Below, in pieces: positions 24,052 to 35,079 of a stretch of DNA of 64,000 bases. The stretch is from NCBI GenBank assembly GCA_016647705.1, contig CM028336.1, forward strand, positions 62,001 to 126,000. The letters are read 5' to 3'. Origin of the DNA: Eucommia ulmoides (taxonomy: Eukaryota; Streptophyta; Magnoliopsida; Garryales; Eucommiaceae). The position numbers and the translations under genes are program-made. Under the pieces are notes generated by a model that worked only from the letters and a program-made list of their open reading frames with translations, was not told the DNA's origin and did no database searches. Position 1 is the first letter of the stretch, and each line of letters opens with the position of its first letter.

Positions 24052-24360
24052 TTTAGCCCATCCTTTTTTCTTTTTCTTCTTTTTTTTAAGCAAATGCCAA
24101 AAGTTGATTCATTCTTTTGTATCTTGCAACTAGGGGTGTAAACGAAACGAGTCGAGCCGAGTCGAGTATTAAGTGTCCAATTATTTTTCACACACCATAT
24201 ACACACACAAACACACCCACTAACATTATACTAAAGTATGAAATACAATGGTCTCACACTTTTCAATTGAATTCTCAGTAGTGTAGCATACATAGTAAGT
24301 AGCAGATATATGTGCAAAAATTAAGCATCCAAAAGATGTACTAGTCGTAAGAAATTGGTC

Positions 24361-25160
24361 CTATTTATGAGATAGTTGTCCCATTCCCGTTCTCTGGACC
24401 GTCCATGCTTCATTTTCAATAGCATAGCAATGTCCTAAAGTCCATCTTTTGTAAGGAACAACCAAATCACAAACATAACAATAGCACGGCATTTTCATTT
24501 GTATTATCAATAATAAGAGAAAGAGAAAAAAGGGATTTTGACGATAGGTTGATTACAGTTGGCAGTAGCTCTCATGGGGTGCCGTTTCAAAAGCATGTTT
24601 GGCACAAACATGTCGTGAATGCGGATAATCTAGGTATACCACTTATCGTCAATATTGCATAGACACACAAAACTGAATGAGCAAAAAAAGACATAAATAA
24701 AATAAAATGAAGATACTCGACCTTTCTCGGCAATGATAGAGAGTTCAACATCAGTAGATAAACAGAGCTTAGCGAGATCATCAGCATCAGTGGCGAGATC
24801 AAAATCTAAGATGGAACAGTCTTATCTCTCTTCAAAATCCTTCATGTCAGATTTTTGTTTCAAACAAGAGATTGGTCGAAGTGGGGTTCCTTTTTGCACA
24901 GCTTCATCATCCATGTTTATTAGGTCTAAATCTATAACAATTTTTTGCTCTTTATTAGACACTATCGGAATTCCAATTACGTTTTCCTTGTTCTTCTTTT
25001 TCTCTCCTATTTGCACAAACTCGGACCTTCTTATGCCTATAGACATAGTCGTAGTCTATACTGCAGATAGAAGGAAGAAAGGAAAGTCAGATTTCAAAAT
25101 TTGATATGGCGCTTCAAATCTTGAGACAGTACCCACACAAACAATATGCAACTAAAACCT
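24361..25160 (-). pseudogene. RIN13-like array copy 7 (last copy)
   Basis: Last exon from 24361, middle exon ~24555-24650, exon A ~24720-25110. Exon A keeps a 74-residue open stretch starting MSIGIRRSEFVQIGEKKK and including SNKEQKIVIDLDLINMDDE. After correction for the insertions, the spacing to copy 6 is ~1.14 kb, matching copies 3-6. The unit's upstream end is interrupted by the MITE at 25311-26015 and fades out near 26060. Confidence 0.55.
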
Positions 25161-25310
25161 ATAAGTAAAAATCCAATTCCAACATGACTTTTTTTAGCCC
25201 ACCATTTTTTCGTTTGTTTCTTTTTAAGCAAAAGCCCAAAGTTGTTTCATTCGTTTGTATCTTGTAACTGGGGTTGTAAATGAAACGAATCGAGCCGAAT
25301 TAAGTATTAA

Positions 25311-26015
25311 GATTGTGTTTGGATGAAGGATTTGTAGGAGAAATTTCAATTGGTTAGAGGATTTTGAAATCCATTTTTGGCAAATCCCTTGTTTAGGTAA
25401 TAGGAGAAAATATTTGTGAAATTCTTTTTTGGGTGAATGGAAGGATTTAGAAACAAATTTGGGAGAGGTGTAATTTGTGAAATCCTTTCTTCCTCCAACA
25501 TTTCGTCGTTCGTCTATTGCTGCCTGAACGTTCATCGTGTTCATCGATTGCGATCATTTTGTCATCGTCTGCTGCCTGGACGTCGCCATCATTTGTGAAA
25601 TCCTTTCTTCCTCCAACGTTTCTTCATTCATTTGTTCTCCATCTTCCTAAAAAACGAAATTGAATTCGAAATCTCGATTTTGAATTCGAAACCGATTTCG
25701 ATATAGGGTTTGAAATCGATTTCGAATATGTTCTTGGATTTCGAAAAAGAAATCGATTTCGAGTGCAGTTGTTGGATTTGTTCTTGGATTTCAGCTCTTC
25801 GCTGTTCGTCGCCTCTGTTCTGTTCGTCGCCTTTGCTTTTGATATATTTTTTTTTTCAGAAGTGGGATAAAAAAATAGAACAAAAAAAAAAAAAAATTAT
25901 CCAAATAATTCAGTTCAAACAATTATCCAAACAACGAATTTGTAAAGTGAAGAGATTTCAAAATCCAGGATTTTGAAATCCTTTTATTTCACAAATTCCT
26001 TACCCAAACACAACC
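25311..26015. mobile_element. PIF/Harbinger-like (Tourist) MITE, 705 bp
   Basis: The ends are inverted: GATTGTGTTTGGATGAAGG at the left, and the reverse complement of the right end starts GGTTGTGTTTGGGTAAGG. A TAA TSD (25308-25310 and 26016-26018) and G-rich ends followed by TGTTTGG fit the PIF/Harbinger superfamily. No transposase is present. The middle holds repeats of ATCGATTTCGAA. It interrupts the upstream end of array copy 7. Confidence 0.8.
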
Positions 26016-26018
26016 TAA

Positions 26019-26431
26019 GTGTTCAATTATTTTTTATACTATTCAAGTTCGAGCCGAGGCAGAAACCTTATATTCAAGTTTGGTTCGTTTAGTAATCGAA
26101 CAGTTCGCGAGTTTTTTCGAGTTTTTTTTTTAAATTATTTATTAATTAAATTTAATGCTTAAGAACTATATAAATAATATCTCTTTTTTAATAAAATTAA
26201 TTATTTATAATTATTTTTATATACAAAATTCAAATATTTAATTTAGGAGCGAATCAAAATTTAAGAATTGTAAAGAATCAATATAAATTTATAAAAAAAA
26301 ATTAGTTTGTCATAGTAATTAAATATGTTAAATGTATATTTGTCAAATTAAAATTTAATTGAATTAATCTCTAAAACGATTACATATATAAGACTGTAGT
26401 ATTAAAAAAATTTAAGAGTTTATTTTACTAT
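26019..26431. other. Array tail and AT-rich DNA
   Basis: Continues the repeat unit briefly (AAGTGTTCAATTATT), then AT-rich sequence with GAGCCGAG-type words common in plant repetitive DNA. No gene seen. Confidence 0.5.
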
Positions 26432-27403
26432 TAATGAAGATATTTTCAAGCATCATCGAGTCAGCACCTGGAACTCAGCCATGTGTCCATCCTCGTAGTG
26501 ACATAGACATATTCCGGAATCCACAGCGTCATGCTGGAACATACGTCGACCACGACTCTTCCTTGGAATTTTCTTTGCACCCAAGGAGGAGTAAGGTGCC
26601 CTGCAGGGACGTGTCGCCCTGAGGGGCAACTGATGAGGGTATTTTTTGGCAATAGCGAGTCAGCACCCGGGACCCAACCACGTGTCCATCCTCGTAATGA
26701 CATGGATGCATTTCGGAATCCATAACACCGTGCTGGAACAAACGCCGATCACGGTTCGTTCTTGGAATCTCTTTTGCACCCAGGGAGGAGCAAGGTGCCC
26801 TGTAAGGATGTGCTACCCCGAGTTCTACGTTGTGTCCTAGACGGCCAACTTCAGCGACTTAGCAGTTCACCTAAACCGGCTCCCCATTTCCGTTCATTTC
26901 TTCTCCAGGACTCCAGGAATCTCCACTCTCCTCCACCAACTCACCATCACAGACCTGATAGAGGCCCGCGGGCTTCGCCAAATGGGCCCAAAAGCCCAAG
27001 CCCAACGATTATTTCTTAAACGCCCCAAATTATCGACTACACACATGATTTTATCTAATCATTTTCAACGCCTATATGTTCCAGGGGCTATAAAGCTCGA
27101 GGTACACTTTATTTTACGCGTGAATGCTTTGAGTTCATTTGTTTACTTGAAGCATTTTTGTATCTCTTCTCTCTGAACTTTTATTCTCATGCTGGAGGGA
27201 CTTCGCCGGGACAAATACCGGCTCGAGCCTTCTACAAGTATCAATCCCCGAGGAGCAGAACTTTAGGCACACCAAGCTAGTCCTCCCAGGACTTAGTATA
27301 GTTCACGTGAGAAATTTTCAACCGTCGACTCTAACTCAGCAAGAGGACACCTATCACCCAACTAAACCATACTCGAGGTGCGTATCAATTTTATATACCA
27401 ATA
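26432..27403 (+). repeat. Solo LTR of a Ty3/gypsy (Tat-like) family
   Basis: Flanked by TSD ACTAT (26427-26431 and 27404-27408) and homologous over most of its length to the LTR at 62486-63037, with shared words such as GCCCGCGGGCTTCG and CCATACTCGAGGTGCGTA. The ends have drifted from TG...CA to TA...TA. The first ~400 bp are two tandem copies of a ~200-bp segment (about 26432-26630 and 26631-26835). No internal retroelement sequence adjoins it, so it probably arose by LTR-LTR recombination. Confidence 0.8.
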
Positions 27404-27625
27404 ACTATTTTTTTAATATTAAAAATATATAAAAATAAATAAATTAATAATTTTATATTATTTGAAATGTTGACGAACATTAGTCGCTCGAAGAGACTTT
27501 ATTACCAAATGTATGCTTATTACATTTTTAAGCGATTTGATCACATAATCAAGGAAATGTAAATATTTACAGAACTAAGAAGCAGCAAAATAAGATAGTT
27601 GGACTGTCAGATTAAAGTTTCGATC

Positions 27626-28710
27626 ATGGCAGTCGTTGATAGAAGAATGCTGGGATTAACGACGTTGGTTCATCAAATCCGACCGACTCACACGTTCCAA
27701 ACGACGTTGATCGGTCAAAATCGAACCCTTTGCTGCCTGAAAACCTCAACACTAACCCTATCTTGAGGCCAAATGATCACTGGATCGTCAATCAGCACCA
27801 TTGCAGCTCAACGGTCAGACTAACGACAGGGGTCAGCAGCACCAGGACACCATCAGCGCGAACAATGATTCAGAAAGAGATGGAGGAAATGCTTTCAAAG
27901 TTGAACCCTTTAGCTGATGAATTTGTTCCCCCCTCACTCGCGTACCCATTACAACCCTAACAATTTTGTCACGGTCTCTAAACCCTGAAGCCAATAAGAC
28001 GGGTACATAACTATATGCTATGTTGTTTCATTTGACTTCTGAAGAAAGATCGGATTTTTAGCCATCGAAAATTGGATCACGAGAAAAGAGTAGGCTTTTC
28101 TCAACTAAGGCATCTGCATTGTTTGAGTTAAGTTGGGAGCAAAAACAGGAGAAAATGTAGGATTTAAAGACGTTTCTTTTTTCTTGAATTCTTGGCTACC
28201 ATTGGTTTTCTGTCCTGTGTTTTGGTCCAGCATTACTTTCATGAAAAAAATGTCATCTTTCTTGATGTTTTCACTTTTGTATACTTCATATAGAAGAAGA
28301 GTAACTATAACTATAACATTGGGAAGCGGAGGAATAGCTGAGAAAGTATAGCTCAACGAGAGGTGGTAATTAGAAGGACTGTTTATGTTATCTGACATTG
28401 ATCATCAGGTGAAGTTTTACATTCATATGTTTTGAAATGACTAAATGTTGTCTTCTTCTGTGTTCTGTGTCCTGCTATTTTTGTTGGTCACCGAAGAACA
28501 GCTTGGACCTCTCTTTATAAATTGTGGGTAGGTAATTGTGTTTCCATTTGATGATATTATATTGGTACATCCTTCTTATTTGTACTAATAGAGGATTCTC
28601 TTTTTAACCATTTTCTATTTTCTATGCTGAAGGTCGTTGGCCGTACGTGTGGTCACCCTAATTTTGTTATTCGTTTCGCCTTCATCGAGTTCACTGATGA
28701 GCATATGTTG
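27626..28710 (+). pseudogene. CID8-12-like (PAM2 + RRM) pseudogene
   Basis: It starts MAVVDRR at 27626, like the N terminus of plant CTC-interacting-domain proteins. A poly(A)-binding-protein interaction motif of PAM2 type, SKLNPLADEFVPPSLA, is at 27895-27942 but in a different frame. Further exon-like pieces follow: KRRNS...AQREVVIRRTVYV (28320-28390), EEQLGPLFINCG (28493-28525) and VVGRTCGHPNFVIRFAFIEF (28632-28700), which together form the first half of an RRM, with exon borders at plausible GT/AG sites. Stops and frameshifts and the missing rest of RRM1 and RRM2 mark it as dead. The gene is broken near where the copia element inserted. Confidence 0.75.
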
Positions 28711-29227
28711 ATGACATATTTTATATCAACTCATCTGCTCCCTCATCCTCAATATAATGTTGATGACATTATATGACATATTTTATATCAACTCATGAGC
28801 GTTGTCACTCTAGCCTATGCTACAAAGGGTTCACTTTTCTCTCCCTCCTTCCTCTCCAAATCTATCTTCTCCCTCTCCAAATTTGGGGAATGAACTTCCC
28901 CATTCTCAAAATGGGGGAAGGCTGATACAGAGACCCTTAGAGCTTGGTTTAGATAAGGATCCAAACCAAGTATGGAGTCCCTTGGAGTTGCTCTTAGTCC
29001 TGATTGATTTACTGTACGAAAGGTAATTTTGGTATCTACAACATGTGCCTCAGGGGCTTATGTTTATTAACTGTTTACGATTTGTGTTTCTATTAAATGC
29101 AAATTGTGAAACTCTTTTTTGAATCAATTTGTCGCAACACCACCCGGATACCGTTTCTAACACTAGTGTTCACCTGAATTTATGCAGGCCTGCTTGCTCT
29201 TATGGCTGTCAGCATTGTCTTGCGGTT
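28711..29227. other. No gene seen
   Basis: The motif GTTGATGACATATTTTATAT occurs twice (about 28708 and 28770). A short CCCCATTCT...GGGG hairpin is at ~28896-28916. The last five bases (CGGTT) are the TSD of the copia element. Confidence 0.5.
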
Positions 29228-29429
29228 AGTTAAAGTTTTAGAAATTTGAGAAGCTCAGTAGCATTTCATTAGCTTATCTAGCACCAAGGTATACATGAGA
29301 GGGAATATAAAATAACAGAATTGGTTACACAAAAACTAGGAGAATAATTGATGAAACAAAAAGTAACAGATTCAGTTGGTTGTTGTGTTTCTGGAAGTAT
29401 CCATTTGAAGATCAGCAGGTATTCTATCA
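29228..29429 (-). repeat. Left (3') LTR of the copia element
   Basis: 202 bp; on the minus strand it starts TGATAGAATACC. A polypurine tract TTTGAGGGGAGA (minus strand) lies just inside the element. Confidence 0.75.
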
Positions 29430-32337
29430 TCTCCCCTCAAACGAGACGGGGAAGGTATAACGCCGAGTTTATCACGTCGAATCTGAAATCTGAATGAGTG
29501 AGCGCTTTAGTGAGACAGTCAACAATCTGGTCATGAGATGGCACATACCAAATATCGAGTTGTTTGGCCAGAACTTTATCTCGTACAAAATGCACAACAA
29601 TTTCAATGTGTTTGGTGCGAGCATGATGAACCGGATCAGAGGCAAGAGCATTGCCACTGAGATTATCGCACTAGATGATGGGTAGGCCAGAAGTTGGAAA
29701 CCGCAGTTCATGAAGAAGTGACTGAATCCAAGTGATCTCAGCAACAAGATTAGCTAAGGTGCGATACTCGGATTCTGTGCTAGAGCGAGCGACAGCCTGC
29801 TGTTTTTTGGACAAGCAAGCAACTAAGGATTCTCCCAAGTACACACAGTGACCACCAGTGGAGCGACGATCAAGAGAGGAGGCTCAATCAGCATCGGAAA
29901 AACCAATGAGATTGAGACAGGGACCTAACGGAAGATGAAGAGCATGATGAGAAGTGCCCTTTAAGTAGTGAAAGATACATTTGACAACCTGCCAATGAGA
30001 AGAGGTGGGTTGTTGGAGAAATTGGCTGAGCTTGTTGACTGAGTAACTGATGTCAGGTCGGGTGTGTGTTAAATAATGTAAAGCACAGATGACACTTTGG
30101 TAGAGAGACGGATTGGGGAGAGGATCACTGTGGGATGCAGAGAGAATATGGTTGAGAGCTAACAGTATGGGGCAGGTGGACATGTTGCCAAAGTTAAACT
30201 TAGTTAGAAGATCACTGATGTACTGGGGTTAGGAGAGATAAAACCCTTGTGAGCTACGATGAACCTCAATACCCAAGAAGAAGTGTAAAAGGCCGAGATC
30301 TTTGAGAGCAAATTGAGTATGGAGTTTGGTAATGAAAGCATGTAAGTGAGATACATGATTGGCAGTGATAATAATACCATCGACGTAAATGAGAATCAAA
30401 AGAATTTTATCTTTATGATGCATGAAGAACAAAGAGGAATTACTGATAAAATTTTGGAACCCCCAGGATAACAAGGTACTACGCATCTTATCATACCACG
30501 CATGAAGGGCCTGCTTGAGGCAATAGAGAGCTTTGTGCAACTTGTAGACATGAATCTAAAATTTTGGATCAGTGAACCCTTCAGGTTGAAGCAAGAAAAC
30601 GTCCCCATGAAGTTGACCGTTGAGGAAAACATTATTAATGTCCAGCTGATAGACTGGCCAATTGAAGGAGGCAGCTAGGGTGAGCACAATGCGAACAGTT
30701 GCGGGTTTAGTCATTGGGCTGAATGTCTCTCGAAAGTCAATACCAGGGGTTTGATAAAATCCTTTGGCCACCAAGCGAGCTTTTATGTCAGCGGATGCTG
30801 CCATCAGAATGATACTTAATCCGAAAAATCCATTTGCAACCAACAAGATTCATGTTAGGTGTGGCTGGGACAAGAGACCACGTGCGGTTGCTCTGAAGAG
30901 CTGTGAATTCCTCGGTCATGCCAGGTGGGTTGTTGAAGGGCAGCGGAGGTAAAGGTTGGTAAGACAGAGGACAAGGGGGAGAAGTAGCAACAATTAGACC
31001 AGTGAAGGGGATTTTGGGTTTGACAATGCCTCGTTGGCTTCGGGTGACCATTTGATGATGTGGTAAGGCAACTATATCAACAGTGGGAAGCGGACAAGGA
31101 GGAGGAAGTAGTATAGGGGAAGGGGAAGAGGAAGAAGGGGATGGAGAAGGGCTAGTTGGTGATAGGTGTTCAGCTGCAAGTGGAACCCGTAAAGTAGCAG
31201 TATCAGTGGGCATCATGGGAGGAGGGGAAATGAAGGTTGGTAAGCAGAAGGTAGGGGGTGGTTGTGTGGATGCATTGGGTAAAAATGAAGAAAGGTAGGG
31301 GAAGTCTTGATGATTGAACACAACATGCCGTGAGATGTATAATTTGCCATTTGGGGCAAGACATTTATAGCCTTTATGGCGATCACTATAGCCAAGGAAC
31401 ACACATTTTTTAGAGTGGAAATTGAGTTTGTCTCTGAAAAGGTCTTAGGTGGGGAAAACAACTACATCCAAAAGGGTGAAAAGTGGTGTAGTTGGGATGT
31501 TTTTGGTAAAGAAGGAAAAGAGGTGTTTGACCATTTAGAGCGGGGGTAGGGAGCCTATTGATAAGAAAGACAGCAGTGTGGAATGCTTCCCACCAAAATT
31601 TGAGTGGCATGTGAGCTTGGGCTAATAACATGAGCCCCATTTCAGTAACATGACGATGTTTGCGCTCAACCCTACCATTTTTGGGTGATGTATGGGGACA
31701 GGAGTGTCGGAAAATAATGTCACACTCAGTTACAATGGATGTGAAAGACATGAACTCCCCTCCCCAGTCACTTTGCACTATTTTGGTGGTGTGATTAAAT
31801 TGCTTTTCAACCATGGTTTTGAATTGAACAAAGGCATGTAAGGCATCATTTTTTTTTTTAACGGGTATATCCAAGAGTAACGACTGAAATCATCCAAAAA
31901 TAAAATATAAAAACGATAACCAACAGATGATAGAACTAGGGCAGGACCCTACAAATCTGTGTGAATCAACTAAAGGGGATGAGAAGCATGGGAGGAGGAA
32001 TGGGAAAAGGGAAGTTTATGATTCTTCCCAGATTGACAAACATCACAAAACGTTGGGGATTTATTAACAGAAATGTGTATTACAAGACTTAAGAACTTGA
32101 GTTAATACAAGTTGGGATGGATGACCTAAAATGCGATGCCAATCTGGGAGATCAGAGAGATGCTGTTGGTGAGAGACAATGAGCAAGACAAGAGGTTGCT
32201 GTTGTGGAGATGATGAGATGGTGGTGGTGTTGAAATGGTAAAGTTCGTCCTTAAGCTTCCCTTGAAGAAGAACTTTCGTGATTTGCTTGTCCTTCATACA
32301 ACACAATTGAAAGTCAAATTCAACAGAGACATTGCTA

Positions 32338-32501
32338 TCATTAGCTTATATAGCAGCAAGGTATACATGAGAGAGAATATAAAATAAAAGAATTAGTTAT
32401 ACAAAAACTAAGAGAATAATTGATGAAACAAAAAGTAACAGATGCAGTTGGTGGTTGTGTTTCTGTAAGTATCCATGGGAAGATCAGCAGGTATTCTATC
32501 A
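32338..32501 (-). repeat. Right (5') LTR of the copia element, truncated
   Basis: 164 bp matching the left LTR from TCATTAGCTTAT to TTCTATCA. The ~40 bases that should join it to the PBS are missing. Confidence 0.75.
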
Positions 32502-32506
32502 CGGTT

Positions 32507-33006
32507 GAACATCTTACAACTTGGGTTGCCTACTTGATGTGAAGTATATGATTAAGTTTTCAGCGGTAGACAATTTAGAATAGAAACTTGAGTAAGTTTC
32601 TTGTTTTTGTACCTTTTTTACGTAGTTGTGGAACTTGCTTAACGCATTTGTAGGTATGTATTCAAGACTTGGTACATTGTCAGAGTTATTATCCTTGAAG
32701 ATGGCTCTTCGACATTTCTTTTATTGAAAATATAGCCCATTTTGATAGTTACAACCCAAGGGCAGTTCTAGTATGCAGGTGAACAAATGGGCTAATATTG
32801 TTCTACAATCAATATTACTATCGTATTTCAACAAGTTAAATTAGAAAATATAGTACTAGAATTATACATAAATATCGTATTTCAATAAAAAAGAGTAATC
32901 ATACATGCAACTCTTAAAAAGCAACCCATTTTATAGTTACAACCCAAGGGCAATTCTAGTATGCAGACAAACTAAGTAGTAAAACTTCACAGGAGATGAT
33001 GATGAA
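32507..33006. other. Intergenic DNA and HSP21 3' region
   Basis: A ~45-bp sequence (TAGTTACAACCCAAGGGC...) occurs twice as direct repeats at about 32745-32790 and 32935-32980. The bases next to 33007 are probably the HSP21 3' UTR. No other gene seen. Confidence 0.5.
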
Positions 33007-33980
33007 TCAGTGAATCTCTACATCGATGACTTTACGCTCGGCTTTGGTCTTAGGAATGGAGACGTAGAGTACCCCATTCTTGAGTTCTGCTTTGATTTTG
33101 TCTTTCTCACAATTGTCGGGGAGACGAAGACTAGTGTGGTAGTAGGAGCTGCTGCTGCTCGACCACCACCGTGAATCTCCTCCCTTCCCACTTTCTTTCT
33201 CCCCCTCCTCCTTGTTGGTGTCCTTGTGCTCTCCTCTTATTACGAGTACATTGTCATCCTCCACGGACACCTTCACGTCTTCCTTGTCCAATCCAGGCAT
33301 GTCAAACCGCATCCTTATTTCATGTTCTTCATCCATGATGTCCCACGGCAACCTTACCTCCCCTCTGTTCCAATTCCTCCCGGGGAATGTGATGGCATCC
33401 TCGAACAAATGGTCCATTGAATCCAGCATTTGCCGCATTGTCCTCACCGGGGACAGAGGGTCCAATAAGCCTGCATCGATCATCAATTCCATTTCCACAT
33501 GATATGCATGAGTGGCTTAATCAATAACTACACTGCTTGCTAACTGTTATTCATAATTAACCAAGTAATTGTTTCAGGCTTTTTTAAATTTATTAGGAAA
33601 GTAATATTATGACCATATCCCAACTGAAGTAGATCAAATTAAGGTGACTTACCAATAGGCGAGGCCAGGCGACGGGGACGAGGTCCCCTCTCCACGGAGG
33701 TGGCGGTGCCTTGCTTCTTGTTTCCTTCGTTAGTGAATTGAACTTCCACTTCGTTATCATCCCCACCGGCAGAAGGCTGCTGAGCTCTCAAGAGGGGAAG
33801 CCCACGACGAGGAGGAGGAGGAGGAGTTCTTGCACTTCTTAAAACGACAACGTTAGCAGCAGCAACACTTGCTCCTCCTGCTAAAGATGGAAAGAAAGCT
33901 GATTTCCGCGGATACCCACCACCAACTCTGTTGGACACCAGCATCGAAGAAGAGCAGCTGTTAATAAGGGCCGTCGCCAT
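33007..33980 (-). CDS. HSP21: Chloroplast small heat-shock protein HSP21
   Basis: Two exons, 33980-33653 and 33470-33007, joined in phase 1 at GTAAGT/GCAG, giving 263 residues. The first ~100 residues look like a plastid transit peptide plus linker ([18 protein letters not shown], Arg/Ser-rich). The junction creates [19 protein letters not shown], the hallmark of plastid HSP21. The alpha-crystallin domain follows: [25 protein letters not shown], then [12 protein letters not shown] near the C terminus. A Ser-rich insertion ([10 protein letters not shown]) sits in the domain's loop. HSP21 is an ATP-independent chaperone protecting thylakoid and photosystem II proteins in heat. I saw only imperfect GAA/TTC clusters (near 34270) as possible heat-shock elements. 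Confidence 0.92.
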
Positions 33981-35079
33981 TTATACTTGGTATGTTTAGG
34001 ACACGATACGCTCGAGCTATTCTAATGTTTTCAAAGAGGACTTGTGTTTCGACAGACGACGATGTGCATACATATCTAAAAATATATAGAGAGAGAGAGA
34101 GAGAAGAAAAAAGGAAAAAGAAAGGGGAGTGCGGGAGAAGTGTGTCGATGAATCGTGAAGGTTTGAGATGGGAAAGAAAGACGATATATGATGGAGCCCA
34201 CGCCCATGTCCTCCCTTGTCCACTGTCCGCCTATAAAGAGAAGAGAAGAGGGTGAGTCATGTTTTCTCCAGAAACATCTTCCATCCAGTATACGCCTACT
34301 TCTTGCATAACGCACATTCGCTCACCAACTCTTATCTCTCTTGCTGTAGACTTTGTGATTAATTATGAGCGTGGAGTGAAGTCAATGGTCTACCCAATGA
34401 AATCGTCTCCACCATAAACAACGAAAGCGCATCACATGCAGGCAGGAGACTACGTACAATACTTCAACTCTAAACCTTCAATTTGCTTTTGCTTTCAAAG
34501 CAACCAACCCATATTATTCTTTCCTTCTCTCTTCAATATGAATCCCCAAAAGGAGAAGGAGACCAATTAAAAAATAATTAATTCCCTCCTCCCATGTGAG
34601 ACAATGGCTTTTCTCTTTTGCAGAAGTTCGCATCCCTTGCATACATATAGAGTAGTGCTAAAGGGAAAGCTCAAATAGCATCTATTTAGCCACGCCCCCT
34701 CAGGCTCAGCTTTCTACATTCTCGAGACCTCCTCCTTCCCTCACACTCTTTCATGTTCTTGTCTCACTCTCACTCTCACTCTGACACCCCACTTTCATGT
34801 ATGTATATAGAGAGAATAGTAAAATGCAGCATAATGTAAGGCCCCTATCAACTTTACCAGCCACTTCAATTATTAACCTTACACTCTACTATACAAACAC
34901 ACTCCCTCCGTTCCACTATATACTGTCCTTACCCTGTTCTTTCTGCCTGGTAGATCCTGTTCTCGCCCCCCAACTCTTTTATATTTCATTTGTATTTTGT
35001 ATTTCATAAATCATCAGGGAGTAGTAGTAGCAGTAGTCGTACCTTAACTTCACTTAGCACTTAGCAGCAGGGAATCCCA
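33981..35079. other. Shared upstream region of HSP21 (-) and IQD (+)
   Basis: Divergent intergenic region. A TATATA-like stretch with a GA repeat is at ~34080-34105, a candidate HSP21 TATA on the minus strand. CT-rich repeats (TCTCACTCTCACTCTCACTC) lie near 34758-34782. No coding signal. Confidence 0.5.

Larger units (their letters stand above)
29228..32501 (-). mobile_element. Defective Ty1/copia retrotransposon
   Basis: Minus-strand pol in copia order: GAG-pre-integrase (32306-32064, LSDLPDWHRILGHPS), integrase core (31874-31410, IVQSDWGGEF...ERKHRHV), SH3-like and linker (31402-30850), reverse transcriptase (30846-30229, [27 protein letters not shown]) and RNase H start (30183-29880). The polymerase box reads YVDG instead of YVDD, losing one catalytic Asp. 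Stops and frameshifts split the frame. The left LTR (29228-29429) is longer than the right (32338-32501): a deletion has removed the right LTR's inner end, the PBS, gag and protease. TSD is CGGTT (29223-29227 and 32502-32506). Confidence 0.9.

Noticed and set aside
30764-31298. Plus-strand open frames across the copia element
   Set aside because: Antisense to reverse transcriptase and linker; composition is a shadow.
33212-33502. Plus-strand open frames opposite HSP21 exon 2
   Set aside because: Antisense shadow of the alpha-crystallin domain.
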